From positions 40,031,950-40,095,949 of the forward strand of contig OX465579.1 of the NCBI GenBank assembly GCA_950022655.1: 64,000 bases of DNA, read 5' to 3'. Source of the DNA: Alentia gelatinosa (taxonomy: Eukaryota; Annelida; Polychaeta; Phyllodocida; Polynoidae). Below the pieces are notes generated by a model, which did no database searches, had not been told where the DNA came from, and was given only the letters and a program-made list of their open reading frames with translations. Of this stretch, positions 34,601-45,333 are shown piece by piece (positions within the stretch are counted from its first letter, which is position 1; the number at the start of each line of letters is the position of its first letter). The position numbers and the translations under genes are program-made.

Positions 34601-35649
34601 GTATAACCAGGTTGAGTAACAGGCTAAAAATGCTATTTCCCCGCCTGCCAGTCATGCAGGTCTCTACAGTTCTGGCTGCTACGAAGGATACAGGCGTCAG
34701 TTTTCATATCTCGTACCATAAAAGGGATTATCTTGGTTCATTGCTGTCTCCTGAATTTATTGCAGTGACTCTGTAAGATTCAGTTAAGCTAGTTACACCT
34801 AAAACACTTCCATGTGCAGTATTATTACCCGAATTTATTCTTATTTATTCTATACTTTGATGGATTTGTGTGAATTTCTGAAAACATATAGTTGGCATTG
34901 TATTAAAGAACCGCACAACTCCTAATCTTGTTCATGTATGCACATTAAATGTGCGGTTTTATTATGTTGGATAAAATATCATACAAATGGTTCATGCACA
35001 ACATTATATGCCAATCCTCTTTTTGTGTTTATGTACTCATCAAACCATCACAGGGTTTACTTATCATAACTCATTTAACCTGAGTATGAGTAAATCTTCT
35101 TATGCAAAATCGTTGGTATTGGTTGTACTATGGGAGGAAGGAAGAGCGAGGTTATGTACTATCGAATCTGTGACCAATAAAACGAAGGGGATGATATGTG
35201 TAGGATATATGATGTATTATTGTCTCATTATATATACATGTAACTGATGATTGGTCATGATTATGGAAAGGGAGCCTGTATGTAGAAACCGACAAACGTG
35301 AGAAGGGCTATTAAATTTGACAACATCTTGGGTGTGAAAACAAGGGTGAGAAATTCCAATTCAGCTTTTCCTTCAACTGTCAGATTGCGGCACTAGTCGT
35401 TCTTCCCACGCTTCATTACGCCTCCACACAGTCAGCTACACTGACTGATGAATGCGAGAAGGGCCGTTAAATTTGACAATCTATCCAACACCTGGGTGGG
35501 AAAACATTGAGAAATGTTAGGAAGTGAAATGAAAGAATTTTAAAAGCAAACGGGAATTGTTTAATTGTTTCAGTAGGTAGGGTCTCAGGGCAGCCTGTGA
35601 GGAACATGTACCATGGCGTTGAATCTCTGAGAGATGTATGCCCCTTTTA
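31642..35649. other. CIB intron, no gene recognised
   Basis: Contains a GC-richer island at about 32030-32260 and small hairpins (34497-34524; 34906-34959). The 114-codon ORF at 33698-34042 has no recognisable domain, no splice partner and ordinary intron composition. I do not call it a gene. Confidence 0.4.
34497..34524. repeat. Perfect 13-bp-arm hairpin
   Basis: aaccaacgagtat, a 2-nt spacer, then its exact complement. Confidence 0.85.
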
Positions 35650-38220
35650 ATGACATCGTGAGTATTTCCTCTCCAAATGGATTGAGGGGTGATGGCGCGT
35701 TCAATATTGAAGCCCCCTCTGATGAAGAGTGATCAGACGACTCTGATGAACTTCTAAGCCGTGAGTGGTTAAGCAGGTTGTAAGAGCAACATGAGGGTAG
35801 TGGTTATGTAAGACTTCTATGCAGTCACTGGGCACAATGCCCAGTTGGCATTGCTCTAGGGCATGATGAATGTGCGGGCTTGCCCCGCGCGTAATTTTCT
35901 TAGCAGAATGAACCGTGAGGTGAAGATGGCATTGCCCCTTGAAAAGGCATGCTGAGTTAACCTCCGGGAGGATGTTAGTGGTGCGAAGCAGCAATGTGTA
36001 AGTAATTAGGGCAGCCACCTTGATGATGAGGCCTGTAGCGGTCGGGTTGGGTCAATATAGCCGTCAGCATTGTTATGTTGGCCGATGGAGCATGGCATGA
36101 GGCGTGGGGTGAGTGTACAGCAGTGGCCCTCAGGACTGCAGCCGCCTGACATGAGACGAAGGCATAGGCACCACCGGCATAGTCAAAGAGCCAGGCCCTC
36201 CCACCGGAAATGTAGTTCTTAACCAACCCCGATGATGTGAGCTGATCAGCCAAGGACTGTATGAACATACAGATCTCCCGAACTATGGGGCAGAGAGGAT
36301 TATGGGCATGGCATACGGTGAAGGCAGCATAACATCAGGCATGAGCAGCCTTGTTCTGGTGTATCTATGGAACGAGAGCGTTGTGGTATGAGGTGGACAT
36401 CCAAGATTGGACTGAAGTAGGCGTACCTGTAAATAAGGGACAGGCGAAGGAGCCACATTATTGACTGTGTAGCAGGCTGACATTTGTCAACGGCCAACTG
36501 AAAGTCCGCTTACTGTGGGGCTTCCTCCCCTGTGGCCACACCAGCGAAGTCATCCAGATAGGCCATGCAATGAGTGTGCTTGACGCCCATCAGGTAGGCG
36601 ATGGTGTTGGACGTCCCCTGACAGGACAAGGAGAAGGTACGGCATATGAAGGGCGGGGGACCTCTCTGTAAAAAAGATCCACCCCCCTGCTCAGAAGCAC
36701 AGCAGGGGGCGTCAGCAGGGTCTATTTAGAGGTAGTGGATCTGTTGGCACCAGTGCCTCCAGGAGGCAGCCAATGGTTGGAAATGTATATAAGCCCCTAT
36801 GTGACCTATTTTAGGGTCAGGGTAGTTGAGCAGTGGTTGGTTTGCTCTATGCTAGGTGAAGCAAGTGCCGATCCCTGCTGTGCGGTAAAGACGGGAGACC
36901 CGTGTATGCAAATACTACAGGGTTGCCTGCATTACATAACTCAGTCAGTATATCTAGGCTGAGTCCGCAGCAGGTCGACAGGTTACTTGTACGTTCCTCT
37001 GCGTCGAGCAAACTGCTTGGAGCCTCACAGACTGGAAGCCTTTCAGTGGTTGAGGGCACAGAACCCCTCACCTTACGCTACCCAGCACATTCCGTGCTAG
37101 GCAACTGTAACTGTTACTGTCAGGTTGAATAAACGTTCAGTAATACCTCAACTGTGCCAAGTCTGGTTTTGTGTTTATAGGTGTGTGTAGAGTAGTAGAT
37201 CCTGCATCTCCTTGTACATTCCGAGGACTATCCACCAACCTATGCGGGAAACCTCATAGGGTAGTGACTCATCTCACTCCGCCGGATAGATTAATCTAAT
37301 CTTGGGTAGTGAGCTAAGCACATTTGAACCTGCGAACTACTACACTATGTAAGCCCCTGGCATGGGGACAGGTCACTGATCAGACCGAGAGGCCCTCTAG
37401 GCTGATCTCCTTGGTGATGAAGGCAATAAGCGCTGCAACATGGCACTTCTGAGGGCAAGATTCTCCTGAGTTGGCAACGGCCTACAGGCCTGGGACCTGT
37501 TTCAGTAGGTTCGTGACATGTCTAGATGGCGTCATTGACACCATATGGACAGATCACAAGATTGCAGTCAATGACACACAGAGTTTCACTCACTTCTCGT
37601 AGGAATTAAGCAATGACACTTTAAAATGGGTAGGGGATACATCTAATCTATAATCGTCCCAAATATGAAGAAGATTGGCCACTTCGATCTTCAGATATTT
37701 GCTAGTCTTTTTCCGCTGTTGCTTGCACTGTTGGTGCCACTGTTGATGTCTGTCTAGGCTAATGTCACAAGACTACTGAAACAGGTCCCAGGTCAGAGTT
37801 GATAGGCCAACAGAGATACAGGCATCTCAGCATTGTTGTAGTCCTGGAGGAGCTTGCCCAATGGTCGACACAAAGTCTAGATAAGATGGCACCATCACAT
37901 TAGGATACTGGCCCGGCTCCACTATGTAATGGCAGCAGAATTCATAGATGGGGCTGTGCAGTAAAGGTTGTCTCTCCCTGCTCCAAGAATACACATATGA
38001 AAAACACAATCCTCGGGCTGAGGCTTGGGCGGGCATGGCAGGCTCTGAGCCTTCCTGACCGCAAAATGGCTGCACCATCTCCTGTGCCTGTAGAGACCCA
38101 GAAAGATCAGCAATGAGCTACTGTCCCCTCTTCCTGAGACTTGGGGGAAGGGAGTTACGTGCAGAACTTGCAGAGCAAGGTTGACATGCCTTGCGGTTTT
38201 GCTCTCGCTGGCCTGCAATT
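35650..38220 (-). pseudogene. Ancient Ngaro/DIRS-type retrotransposon relic, split by a solo LTR
   Basis: Minus-strand fragments in the right order but several frames. (1) A possible Cys/His segment of gag near 38050-37990 (EDCVFHMC). (2) The ORF2 N-terminal block (VPSYLDF, then LLQDYNNAEMP in another frame) at about 37900-37790, matching the VPSxxxxxxW...LxDYxD pattern of elements 1 and 2. (3) An RT N-terminus (AALIAFITKEI...GPLGLISDLSP) at about 37450-37370. (4) After the inserted LTR, RT motif AYLDDFAG at 36569-36546 (YLDD box 36549-36560). (5) Recombinase pieces SLADQLTSSGLVKNYISGGR at about 36260 and TYTLLLRTTNILPE near 36000. No terminal repeats recognisable. Clearly dead and much older than elements 1 and 2. 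Confidence 0.65.
36802..37344 (-). mobile_element. Solo LTR with 5-bp target duplication
   Basis: 543 bp starting TGTAGTAGTTCGCAGG and ending ...AATAGGTCA on the minus strand, i.e. TG...CA termini. The 5-bp sequence CTATG stands directly at both sides (36797-36801 and 37345-37349), the mark of LTR-retrotransposon integration. No internal region remains, as after LTR-LTR recombination. It separates RT fragments of the older Ngaro relic, so it inserted later. A diverged relative lies at 18290-18830. The short ORFs inside are not genes. Confidence 0.85.
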
Positions 38221-40437
38221 TCTCTGGCAGTTTTGGTGCAGCAAACTTTTACGACTTCTTTGATGGCATTTTCGAAATATCTTTACAGGTTGATATAGAC
38301 GGTGGTGCTAGATCAAAGCAATGATCATCGCAAGAAGTCAATAGGTTGCGCATTTGTCATTAAGTATGAGGCTCGCAAAGGATTTGTTTGAACTGTTCCT
38401 TGGTTGAGTGTGAATGGAGAAGACTAACCAGAACTAACCAACTGGCTTTATTCATGTTTATAAATGCAATGTACAGAGATAATGCAACCCATAGACCTAC
38501 CACAATTCAAATACAACCAGTTGGGATAAGAACCCAGTAAAACTATAATCCAGTAAGACTAAAAAACAAACAACGTTTAACCGCTTGTGAACTGATCGAG
38601 GAGCAGGTAACTTGAACCGTTAGTGAGCTGCTCATCACATCTTAAACGGCAACTAGCGAGACAACGGAAGCCCTTTCGAGCTCTCTTGAGTGAATACTGC
38701 AATACATTCCATTCGGTATTTATATCAAGTAGATATATTGAGGATATATCATAATGTATATAAAAATCACTCAAGTTTAGCCGCTTGAGTTTGGTGAGAA
38801 CCTGAATTTCTTTTTTGACAGGAGTTTGGAGTCCATGCTGCCTATTTCAGACTACTTCTTAACAGATCCACATAATCATTATTGCATCAATTGATGCTTC
38901 CCATCAATCTGTTAAACTGGGCAGTATTCCTGAATGATAGAATTATCATTTTGGGTGTATCCATGTACAATATTTTTCAAAATGAAATTCGTCTCACTAG
39001 ATACTGTTTTCTACGTTATCTAACTTCTCAAAGCTATTGAAAATAGATTTGTATACATGTGTTCTATATCTTTCATTCATATAACACCTAGAGAAAACGC
39101 TTGAGAAATTTTAATTAAGATAAAGCCGTGCTGCCTTAAAATGTATTTATCAAAAACTGTAAGATTTATAAGACAGTTATACATGAATAAATGCATTTTA
39201 AAATACAATACATTAATATAAAATTACGAATTATGAGCCCTACGCAGAGGGTATGATAAAAAGTCTGAAAAACAAAATAGAGGTTTGGGTGGGTTGGGTA
39301 GCAAAATTCCGCGCACCAGCAGTGAGTGCTTAAAACGGAATGAAGTTTGAACGTGGTCACGTGATGAATAGTTTAAATAGCTCACCAACATGAGCGTTTG
39401 ATTAGGGGATTGAGTCAATGTTCGATTATAATACACCCAGGTAAAATGCAGCACGGCGATTAGATTATAAGTAATTTACAATTAGTAGACAATTTCTTTC
39501 TTTTCACAACCTGGAGAATATCAGCAAAATAACCTTTTCAAATGGACAGTACTGTTTAAGAATGCTTTCTACGTTATCCAGATATCATTGGTCGAGATAA
39601 TTGAATAAATAAGGCCATTATCAGTTTCAAGCACGGTAATACACTCAGTATCCTATGCTGGGAGCAATTCCATCTCCTCTACGTTTCGAGTGGCGTGATA
39701 GTGAATGAGAGGGATAGGATTAAATATATGCACAGTATTACCATGATTTGGATCTGCGTGGTCATTTTCTCCGCGTAGTTGATGCCTAGTAATACTTCGA
39801 GCGATAGAGAGGCGTATTGCATAAGGGTCGATTACATGTAACCTACTGCAAGTCGGCCTTGTCCTGGTAGGATCGGCAACAATCTGCTGTTGTTTAGCTT
39901 TACATTCGGGTGAAAACAGGCCTAAAAACAGGCCGATAGTGCCCAAAAATGTTAGAATTCTCTGACTTCCCCTAAGCACAATCACACCCCAAGTCCGCAG
40001 TTCTGATCCTCTAGACTGTAATCATGACATACTTACAGTTACAGTTGTATTCCTTTTTAAAATACCCTAATACACAACTTTCATTTGCTTCAATACCCAT
40101 ATTTCCTTCGGATAACGACTTCCAATACACAATAGAAGGGGTCAAGGTCACAAGGCAGGCATCGGGCATCAGAGGGCACTACCAGTAAAGAAATCCTAGC
40201 GGAATATGGGTGTGCTAGTATCGGCTAGTGTCGGGCATATTGGACAAGGCACCCGATGGCGGCCGACGGTGGCCGACGGCACCGATTTCACCAGTTGATA
40301 ATGGTTCACAACAGCAATGGTACCCAAATAGTAAGTTAGATACTGTCAAAATCATATTTCGGCTGAGAATTGGGTCGGATGCAACAGCACCTATTGTGTC
40401 AACTGTAGGGAGAATACGGCCACACAAATCCAAATCA
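38221..40437. other. CIB intron, no gene recognised
   Basis: AT-rich, with a few ORFs under 111 codons on the minus strand lacking motifs. A GC-rich stretch at 40230-40300 (ggccgacggtggccgacggc) may be a MITE fragment. Confidence 0.4.
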
Positions 40438-40630
40438 GGGTAATGGGTTACCCATGGCCTATGGTCAGGGGTGGTCATTGCCCCCCCTGGTGAAACCCCT
40501 CTGTACTCTCGCACCCCTGCGCCACCTCTGTACTGTCGGCCGCACTAAACATCAAAGTGCGCTAGGTCGACACTGTACTCTGCCTGACTTCCTCTTCAGG
40601 TCTCACACACTACACACGTACTTTTTCTTC
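40438..40630 (+). repeat. Split direct repeat A, left copy (Ngaro 2)
   Basis: 193 bp. Near-identical to 44846-45038 (differences: actctcgc/actcgcgc and ctgactt/ctcactt). The 5' end of the element. Confidence 0.95.
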
Positions 40631-40742
40631 TCTCGTACTTTGGCTATTCCGCCCGTCGTACCTCCGGTCTCCATATTCCCCTGAATATCGGCGACCGTGT
40701 ACAGGCATAGCAAGACAAAGTTTGAAATATTTACGGTGAACG

Positions 40743-41200
40743 ATGTTGACCAGAAGCGGGATGGTGGCTGCATCCGCGGCCACGGAGACAGACTCGGAGG
40801 TGACCCTACGGCAGCAAGAAACGGCTACGGAGAGCGACCACGTGGACTCGGTCTCCCAGCAGGGGACGAGCGCCAGCGTTCGTTCCCAGGCCTCACGGGT
40901 CACTGCCCTAGAGACCAACCTTACGGGCGTGCGGTCGGACGTGAATGAAGTCAAGACAAATGTTAACGGAGTCAAATCCGACGTCTCAAAGATGTCCCGA
41001 CAGATGGACGACATGATGGACGCCATCATGCAGATCTCTCGGCCGGCATCGCGGAGGGGCGGCTCACGGGCGTCGTCAGCGGCCGACCGGACTCGGGACT
41101 GGGCCCAAGAACAAACCGAGCGACTGCTGCCTCCACCACGTGAGCTGAGAGAAACGTACATGTCGGAGGATCACCTTCAACGGGGCCGAGGCCGACCGCT
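40743..41200 (+). pseudogene. N-terminal part of gag-like ORF of Ngaro 2, separated by frame change
   Basis: A reading frame beginning MLTRSGMVAASAATETDSE, polar and with a heptad-patterned segment (VTALETNLTGVRSDVNEVKT) predicted to be a coiled coil, consistent with multimerising Gag. Near 41163-41205 the coherent protein continues in another frame (KPYMFLDRDGIYTLH, cf. KYKFFPHLYVHRG in element 1). The two halves of gag are thus in different frames. This could be a mutation or a programmed frameshift; only other copies can tell. Confidence 0.7.
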
Positions 41201-43510
41201 AAGCCTTACATGTTTCTGGACAGGGACGGAATCTACACGCTTCACCAGAAGCTGGATTTACGGTCGGGCCTCGGGCCTCTTGAGTATATCAGTTGCTTTG
41301 TGGACCTGTTAAGTGATGAACGCGCCTTCCTCCCCGAGGACAGGGCAGACATGTTCCGGCATCTACACCAGGTTACGGTCGATGCCCAGGCACGGCCGTG
41401 GGCCGCGGTGAGACGCTGGTCTAATTACGTATTTGACCAGGTGGAGGCCGGCAGGATGCGGTGGTCCGACCACGGCCGGATACAGGAGGAGCGCGTCCGG
41501 CTCGCGATGACCTCGACCAACACCTCTAATCCCAGTAACAACACGGAGACCGGACGCGCTCGGGGATCTGAGGCCCCTTGCCGTGACTTCAATGGAGAGA
41601 GGGGGTGCCGCCACCGTAACGACCACACAGAGGGGGGCATCCAGTGGTTGCACGTGTGCACCTTCTGTGACTCGGTCGGCAGGAAGTGCGGTCACTCGGT
41701 GCACGCCTGCAACCATAAGCTGACGTACGGTCACGGCTATGACAACACGGCGCCTCCCCCTGTACCCACACCACGGCGGGTACCACAGGCGGGGTATCAA
41801 CTCCAACCCACTACAAAGCCGGCGGCACCCCGGAGTGTCCTTCAACACCCTCAGCCGTTCGCCTTCCGGGACCACCGCCGGGCGACATGGCCGGACCTCA
41901 CAGCCGTAGGGCCCGGCACCCATGCCGAGATATACCGGGCCGTGAGGGAGACGGGGCTACCCAACGCCCTCGCCGCAAGGATTCAGGTCCCCTCGGATTT
42001 ACACCTACCGGCCTGGGACAAGTATCTAGGGGGCGTGGCAGGTGCGGAGGAGCTCCTGGGGTTCCTTCACTACGGCTTCCCCCTAGGATACCTCGGGCCC
42101 GAGACCGACACAAGGGGCGTGGCCAACCACCCCAGTGCGACCGGATACCCGGAGCAGGTAGAGAAGTTCCTGGCGAAGGAGGCCACCTTCTCTAACATGA
42201 TGGGACCGTTCGAGGAACCGCCCTTCTCCCCGTGGTGTCACGTGTCGCCTCTCATGACACGGGAGAAGCGGGGGACCGACGACAGGCGCATCATCACGGA
42301 TATGACTTTCCCGCGGGAGCGCAGCGTGAACTCGTTCGTGATTAAGAACTCTGTCTACGGACTGGAACGAGATCACGGCCTCCCAACGGTGGACGAGTTT
42401 GTGTCGAAACTCGTGAGGGCGGGTAACTCGTCTTATATGTCATCCATCGATGTGTCGCGTGCCTACAAGAAATTCAGGTGCGATCCCCTCGATTGGCCCC
42501 TGCTGTGTTTCACGTGGGAGGGCGGGCATTACTGTGATACCGCCATGCCGTTCGGTGCCCGTGCCTCCTCGTACCACATGCAGTGTGTGGCCGAGGCCAT
42601 CGTCGGGATCCTCGGGTCGAAAGGAGTCACGGCCGCGATGTACCTCGACGATCTTATTATCCTCTCCGAGGACCGAGGTAAGGCGGCCGTAGACTTCCAG
42701 ATTGCACGTGACCTGTTCGTCGAGCTGGGCCTCCCCGAGGCACGCGACAAAGCTCAGGTACCTAGTCAAGTCGTCACGTGGCTAGGGATTGAGATCGACG
42801 CCCGTAGGATGAGCCTCTCCATCCCTACGGCCAAGTTGGAGGAGATACGTGCTCACGTGTCGGCCGTCGCAAAACGCCACACCCTCACGAAGCGACAGCT
42901 GCAGTCAGTGCTGGGACGGATACTGCACGTCGCGAGGTGTATTCGGCCGGCACGTGCTTTCGTCTCCAAGTTACTCGAGGCCCTGCGAGGAATGACGGGG
43001 TTCTACCTTAACATCAACTCCGAGATGCGGCAGGACCTCGACTGGTTTGTGAAATTCGCCGAGGGGTGGAATGGACGCGCGCTAATCCCCCGGGGCCCGC
43101 CGACGAGGCGCATCACTGTCGATGCCTGCCTCTCGGGCGTTGGAGGCACTGACGGCCGCTTCTCCTACTCCGGCCAGGTGTGCCCTGTCCTCGACCCCGT
43201 GGAGTGCATCTCAGAGCTCGAGGCTCTGAACACCATATATGCACTCCACACCTTCATCACGGACGAGGACCGTGGATCACGGATCGAGGTATTCTGCGAT
43301 AACCTCGGGACTGTGCAGACCCTCAACAGTGGGCGTGCCCGAAACCGGGTCCTGGCGGAGTGTGCCCGCCAGGCATGGATGGTGGAAGCACGCCTACAAG
43401 TGGAGTTGGTCTTCACCCACATCCCCGGGGTTCAAAACGTGATCGCGGTTGCCTTGAGCAGGGCCCACCTTTCAGCAACTGATTACGATAAAGCGACCTC
43501 CCTCACTCGT
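41186..43510 (+). CDS. Gag C-terminus plus RT/RNase H, fused frame, of Ngaro 2
   Basis: The open frame (first ATG 41210) encodes in order the following. The gag helical domain (WAAVRRWSNYVFDQVEAGR). The Cys/His cluster (Cys124, Cys133, His139, His148, Cys150, Cys153, His162, Cys167). RT (VSPLMTREKRG; RRIITDMTFP; SSIDVSRAYKKF; PFGARASSYH; MYLDDLIIL with YLDD at residues 478-481). RNase H (TVDACLSGVGG with Asp638; ELEALN; FCDNLGTVQTLNSGR; FTHIPGVQNVIAVALSR). No stop separates gag and RT, unlike element 1. The last RNase H acidic residue (usually NxxADxLSR) is Val (codon 43448-43450). The frame stays open to 44020, but beyond about 43510 it is partly out of phase with the recombinase. Confidence 0.88.
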
Positions 43511-43514
43511 CTCC

Positions 43515-44556
43515 ATGAACTGTATCCCATCGTGCCATGTACACATGCATCGTTTGTACCGATACTCCGTCTCTTCTGCAGATCCGGCGCTTCTTTCACT
43601 CCAGGCGAAAGCATCTGCCCGACAATCAGAGGCGCATGCCCCAGGCACGCTCGCCAACCAGCGATCCGCAGTGGGCACCTACCTGGCGTTCTGCAGAAGG
43701 ATGGAGATCGACCCCAGGGCACCGACCGTGAGCCTCATCACGAGTTACATGGAGTACGTGGCCGACCACGCCCCTTCCCCGGCTACGGTCGCGAACCATT
43801 TATCGCACATCCGTGCGCATCTGCGACTGACGGGGGGGGGGGGGGGGATGTGGCCCCGACAGAGGATCACCGAGTGAGGCGGGCACTGGAGGGGATGAAA
43901 AGGAACAAGGACTACGTACCAAACGTGAAGCCTCCAGTGCCCATGGACGTCTTCCGGGCCGTGCTCGACGAGCTCGCGGTATCGCCTCTCCACACGGCGA
44001 TAAGGGCGGCCTGCTTTTGATATATTACGCGGCCCTACGGCAGGGTGAGGTGGCGCCGCAGTCAGCACGGGCGTTCGATCCGGCACGACACCTAACACGA
44101 GGGGACGTGGTCGTCTGCCAACGGCACGTGATGATCACGATAAAAGCCGCCAAGAATCTCCAGCACGTGGGGGAGCAGAAGGTTATGCGCCTGGAGGCCG
44201 CGGACGACCTCAGGATCTGCCCCCGACACGCGATTCAACAGCTACTACGGGTGGCCTCTACGGCTTCTCTACGGGATCCTTTCCTTACGTTGCCCGACGG
44301 AACAATCATTACCTCCCGAATGATGACAAGGGAGTGGGATCGCCTTCTGCAGGCCACAGGCCAGACCGTGAAAACATTCACCCTCCACAGCCTCAGGAAG
44401 GCCGCTGCCACGCAGGCATTCCAGGCTGGCATACCTGAACTCAATATCCAGAGGTATGGAGGGTGGAAATCCCAGGCACATCGTGCCTACATCAAGGTCT
44501 CCGACCTCAGGACTGTCAATAACTCCCTCATTCAGTCCCTTTCCTTCAGAGAGTGA
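43515..44556 (+). pseudogene. Tyrosine recombinase of Ngaro 2, two frame changes
   Basis: Three consecutive frames together cover a complete recombinase. The N-terminal domain (TLANQRSAVGTYLAFCRRM; ATVANHLSHIRAHLR) lies in 43515-43830. A linker segment (RRALEGMKRNKDYVPNVKP) lies in the frame of the 41210 ORF. The catalytic domain is at 44017-44556, with Arg in YAALRQGEV, a candidate Lys in ITIKAAK, HSLRKAA (His-x-x-Arg), YGGW and the nucleophile Tyr in HRAYIK. The first change falls in a 16-G run (43832-43847), the second at TTTT (44014-44017). All catalytic residues survive, so loss of function rests on homopolymer indels that could also be assembly errors. Confidence 0.85.
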
Positions 44557-44604
44557 ACTTTTCTCTTTTCCCAACCCACCTCTCCCTATAACTATTGGCT
44601 TCTT

Positions 44605-44853
44605 GGCTATTTTTATTATCTTATTATTACATGTTACCCATAACTATGTAATATTACATAATAACTTCATTATGTTCTCATATATTGTTCATAATTGACA
44701 ACAATATACGTATGTCAATTATACACTTTTCATTATTATTGATATTCATTGTATAACCTTATTAATATCAATAAGTAATATATATAAAATTTAATAAAAT
44801 TTTATAAGCCCACTCCGGCTTTCCTCTTGTTTCATTTGGGATCTGGGGTAATG
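44605..44853 (+). repeat. Split direct repeat B, inner copy (Ngaro 2)
   Basis: 249 bp, strongly AT-rich with a GC-richer end. Matches 45085-45333 with two visible substitutions. Confidence 0.95.
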
Positions 44854-45038
44854 GGTTACCCATGGCCTATGGTCAGGGGTGGTCATTGCCCCCCCTGGTG
44901 AAACCCCTCTGTACTCGCGCACCCCTGCGCCACCTCTGTACTGTCGGCCGCACTAAACATCAAAGTGCGCTAGGTCGACACTGTACTCTGCCTCACTTCC
45001 TCTTCAGGTCTCACACACTACACACGTACTTTTTCTTC
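44846..45038 (+). repeat. Split direct repeat A, inner copy (Ngaro 2)
   Basis: Second copy of A, overlapping B1 by the shared gggtaatg. Confidence 0.95.
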
Positions 45039-45084
45039 CCACCCACCCTCACCTCTTTTCTCTCTACTCACTCTCACTTGTAGG

Positions 45085-45333
45085 GGCTATTTTTATTATC
45101 TTATTATTACATGTTACCCATAACTATGTAATATTACATAATAACTTCATTATGTTCTCATATATTGTTCATAATTGACAACAATATACATATGTCAATT
45201 ATACACTTTTCATTATTATTGATATTCATTGTATAACCTTATTAATATCAATAAGTAATATATATAAAATTTTATAAAATTTTATAAGCCCACTCCGGCT
45301 TTCCTCTTGTTTCATTTGGGATCTGGGGTAATG
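45085..45333 (+). repeat. Split direct repeat B, outer copy (Ngaro 2)
   Basis: Second B copy, the 3' terminus of the element, ending gggtaatg before host sequence. Confidence 0.95.

Larger units (their letters stand above)
40438..45333 (+). mobile_element. Ngaro-like tyrosine-recombinase retrotransposon 2
   Basis: A 4.9-kb element on the plus strand with canonical order A1 (40438-40630), gag/RT/RNase H/recombinase region, B1 (44605-44853), A2 (44846-45038), B2 (45085-45333). The shared gggtaatg occurs at the left end, the B1/A2 junction and the right end, and contains the same AAT as in element 1. Repeat copies differ at about two positions each, so insertion is recent. The terminal repeats and proteins are clearly different from element 1, so this is another lineage. 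Antisense to CIB, within a CIB intron. Coding lesions are listed under the ORFs. Confidence 0.93.

Noticed and set aside
36847..37071. ORF with TSNLSTCCGLS, also seen at 18.6 kb, as a conserved gene
   Set aside because: Both copies lie inside LTR sequence; similarity follows from shared repeat origin.
40610..44574. Minus-strand ORFs up to 186 codons over Ngaro 2
   Set aside because: Antisense shadows of a GC-rich element; no recognisable domain.
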